Both the position numbers and the translations under genes were made by a program. Below, one piece after another: positions 41,952 through 43,533 of a stretch of 43,533 nt of DNA. Source of the DNA: Sphingobacteriales bacterium (lineage in GTDB: Bacteria > Bacteroidota > Bacteroidia > Sphingobacteriales > Sphingobacteriaceae); contig JAAFJW010000006.1 in assembly GCA_013298995.1 (NCBI GenBank), positions 1 through 43,533 of the forward strand, given 5' to 3'. The notes under the pieces are model-generated. The model searched no databases and had not been told where the DNA came from. It was given only the letters and a program-made list of their open reading frames with translations. The stretch's first letter is position 1, and each line of letters starts with the position of its first letter.

Positions 41952-42944
41952 TTACCCCTTGCCATTTACAATTTTTTGCCCTTTCAGCATCGTATCCATC
42001 TTCATTTTAATATCATTTACGCTCATTGTGTTGTTGTATTTACACATTAGCGTGGCCATTTTTATTCTTGATGTATATACTGCCCCCAATTGTTTTAAAA
42101 ACATAAAAAAACTTTTATAAAAATAAAAATTTAAGTAAGTCCACCTTAGCAAAAAATCGGTTAACATTATCTGCATAAACCAAAAAAATAATTGCCCTCT
42201 CGATAAATGTATAGCGTGTACAAACATACGGTTTCTAAAAAAGATACTTTTTACCCAGTTTTTTGTTTTAATATTTTTAGTGGTTGATGATTGTTCGTGT
42301 AAGCAAACACTTTGGGCATGGTAATACGATGCCCAACCTAAACGCCAACTGCGTAAACCCAACTCAAAATCTTCGCAATAAAAAGGCGAAAATAACTCAT
42401 CAAACCCGCCTATTTCTTTTAGTTTTTTTGCATCTATTAGCGCATTTGCGCCTGATAGGTAAGCCGTTGGCGTCCAAAAACCTGGATTATTTATGTGATA
42501 AAAATTGTTAGCCTGTATTTTTAAGCCCTTTCGGGTAATGTACCTTGCGGTATCTTGTACTTCCTTATCTTTAAAACCAATAATTTTACCCATTACACCA
42601 AAGGTTTTTTTATCATCAAAATATTTTAGCTGTCCATCAAAATAATTGGGCGTAAGTTGTATATCGGTGTTTAACAAAAAAATCAAATCTTTTTTAGCCT
42701 CAAAAATTCCCTTATTACACGTTGCCGAAAAGCCTTGGTTTTTATCACAAATAATTAACTTAATATTTGGGTATTTTTTTTTTATAAACGAAACTGAATT
42801 ATCTTTTGAACAATCATCAACCAATATAATCTCGAAATCTAGCGCAATGTTTTGTAAAGCCACGTAAACAGAGGGTAGGTTTTGCTGCAATAAATGCTGG
42901 CCATTATAATTTGGTATAATTACCGATATACTTTTTACATCCAT
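41952..42944 (-). CDS. GT2-family glycosyltransferase
   Basis: A 330-residue GT-A enzyme: SVIIPNYNGQHLLQQNL, then FEIILVDDCSKDNSVSFI, NQGFSATCNKGI, LIFLLNTDIQL (the DxD region as N-T-D) and SGANALIDAKKLKEIGGFDELFSPFYCEDFELGLRSWRLGW (GFDE and ED acceptor motif). The last 90 residues include one or two hydrophobic segments (LFFWFMQIMLTDFLLRW) that may attach it to the membrane. It acts in surface polysaccharide assembly, substrate unknown. The preceding gene ends one base before the ATG. Confidence 0.93.
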   Translation of the reverse strand: MDVKSISVIIPNYNGQHLLQQNLPSVYVALQNIALDFEIILVDDCSKDNSVSFIKKKYPNIKLIICDKNQGFSATCNKGIFEAKKDLIFLLNTDIQLTPNYFDGQLKYFDDKKTFGVMGKIIGFKDKEVQDTARYITRKGLKIQANNFYHINNPGFWTPTAYLSGANALIDAKKLKEIGGFDELFSPFYCEDFELGLRSWRLGWASYYHAQSVCLHEQSSTTKNIKTKNWVKSIFFRNRMFVHAIHLSRGQLFFWFMQIMLTDFLLRWTYLNFYFYKSFFMFLKQLGAVYTSRIKMATLMCKYNNTMSVNDIKMKMDTMLKGQKIVNGKG

Positions 42945-43533
42945 CTACACCAACCTATAATTTCTATACTCGCTTACCCGCCAACCTGTTATATCTTCTA
43001 TTTTTTGCAATATTTTTCTGCGTAAGCTCATTTTGTTTTTTAATAAAAGCGGGTTGGTAGTAAATTTCCAGTTGCAGGTTTTTATTCGTTGTAGCATTAC
43101 CTGTGGATGCTCGCTGTCAAATTTTACCAATCTATCGGCATTGCTATAATCAAACTCGTAGGTTTCGGGTAGGTTGGTTGCTATCCACTCGGGGCTTTGG
43201 TAAAATTGGTTAAAGTTTAGTAATTTATTTTTTAGGCCTTCGGGTGGTTTTACCCAACCATAATGGTATATGTAGGCATCTATTAGTTTAACTTTTATTT
43301 TGCGCTTATCTATCCTAAACCCTTGTGCATCTCGGTACGATTGTATGTTTAGATTCCGTTTTACTATCCTTATTTCTCGCCTGTACCACCGCCTAGATTG
43401 CCCCACATAATCATACGAACCATAAAAGTGTAAATACTTAAACAATAAACCTTCGATATTTGGGTTATTGAGTGTGGCTTCCATTTCGGTTTTAATTAAA
43501 GGAAGGTATTTTTCGTGTACACACTCATCACCT
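42945..43533 (-). CDS. Glycosyltransferase (GT2-like), C-terminal part, runs off the window
   Basis: The frame is open to the right edge; an internal ATG at 43484 is not the true start because the codons before it (GDECVHEKYLPLIKTEM) continue the same protein. The D-E-x-x-x-H at the edge fits the end of the GT2 catalytic region, followed by LLFKYLHFYGSYDYVGQSRRWYRREIRIV, seen in GT2 enzymes of lipid-linked sugar pathways. The C-terminal half holds HYGWVKPPEGL. It is directly followed by another GT2 gene, so both belong to one operon. Confidence 0.7.
   Translation of the reverse strand, partial: GDECVHEKYLPLIKTEMEATLNNPNIEGLLFKYLHFYGSYDYVGQSRRWYRREIRIVKRNLNIQSYRDAQGFRIDKRKIKVKLIDAYIYHYGWVKPPEGLKNKLLNFNQFYQSPEWIATNLPETYEFDYSNADRLVKFDSEHPQVMLQRIKTCNWKFTTNPLLLKNKMSLRRKILQKIEDITGWRVSEYRNYRLV

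Overview
The window is a low-GC chromosomal segment from a member of the Bacteroidota, probably the Chitinophagales/Sphingobacteriia side. Four things point there. Start codons lack Shine-Dalgarno sequences. Several genes carry the Bacteroidota -7 promoter element TAnnTTTG close to the start. One exported protein ends in a type IX secretion sorting domain. Families such as DUF4286, DUF6934 and DUF4143-type ATPases are present. There is one tRNA (Ala, GGC) and no rRNA, CRISPR array or prophage.

Layout. 1-9.5 kb: an S9-type peptidase (cut by the window edge), a TPR protein, DUF4286, tRNA-Ala, a small exported protein, a DEAD-box RNA helicase, a PAP2 phosphatase, and a large exported HExxH/beta-propeller/outer-membrane protein with a LapA-like partner. 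9.7-16.6 kb: what looks like a metal (probably zinc) homeostasis region. It holds a Fur/Zur-family regulator broken by a 68-bp tandem duplication, a COG0523 (CobW/ZNG1-type) GTPase, a lipoprotein with histidines at strict heptad spacing, an FtsX/MacB-type permease with a His-rich loop, its LolD-like ATPase, and a DUF3299 protein. An Rpn-family nuclease sits inside it. 17-24 kb: galE, waaA and the 2-oxoglutarate dehydrogenase genes sucA-sucB, with tandem lipoyl domains in SucB. 24-28.9 kb: a DUF6934 gene overlapping a 51-codon ORF, a type IX-secreted propeller protein, and a debris zone. 29-34 kb: topoisomerase IV subunit A and an MsbA-like ABC exporter. 34-36.5 kb: an intact DUF4143-type ATPase with small coiled-coil membrane proteins and broken copies of both, preceded by three 32-bp palindromic repeats. 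36.7 kb to the end: a leftward surface-polysaccharide cluster (glycosyltransferases, two methyltransferases), interrupted at 40.5-41.9 kb by an IS256-like remnant, a truncated exostosin-like gene and toxin-antitoxin debris.

The most interesting proposal is that 9.7-16.6 kb is a Bacteroidota counterpart of the proteobacterial zinc-uptake arrangement (His-rich periplasmic protein, ABC ATPase, FtsX-like permease, DUF3299). In this version an unusual His-heptad lipoprotein would take the place of the usual His-rich component. This rests on gene content and sequence features only.

Caution on sequence quality. Three perfect tandem duplications (107, 63 and 68 bp) lie in the first 10.2 kb, and three genes are frameshifted at homopolymers (T7, C7, T8). 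Either this genome is prone to slippage or the assembly has local errors; raw reads would decide.
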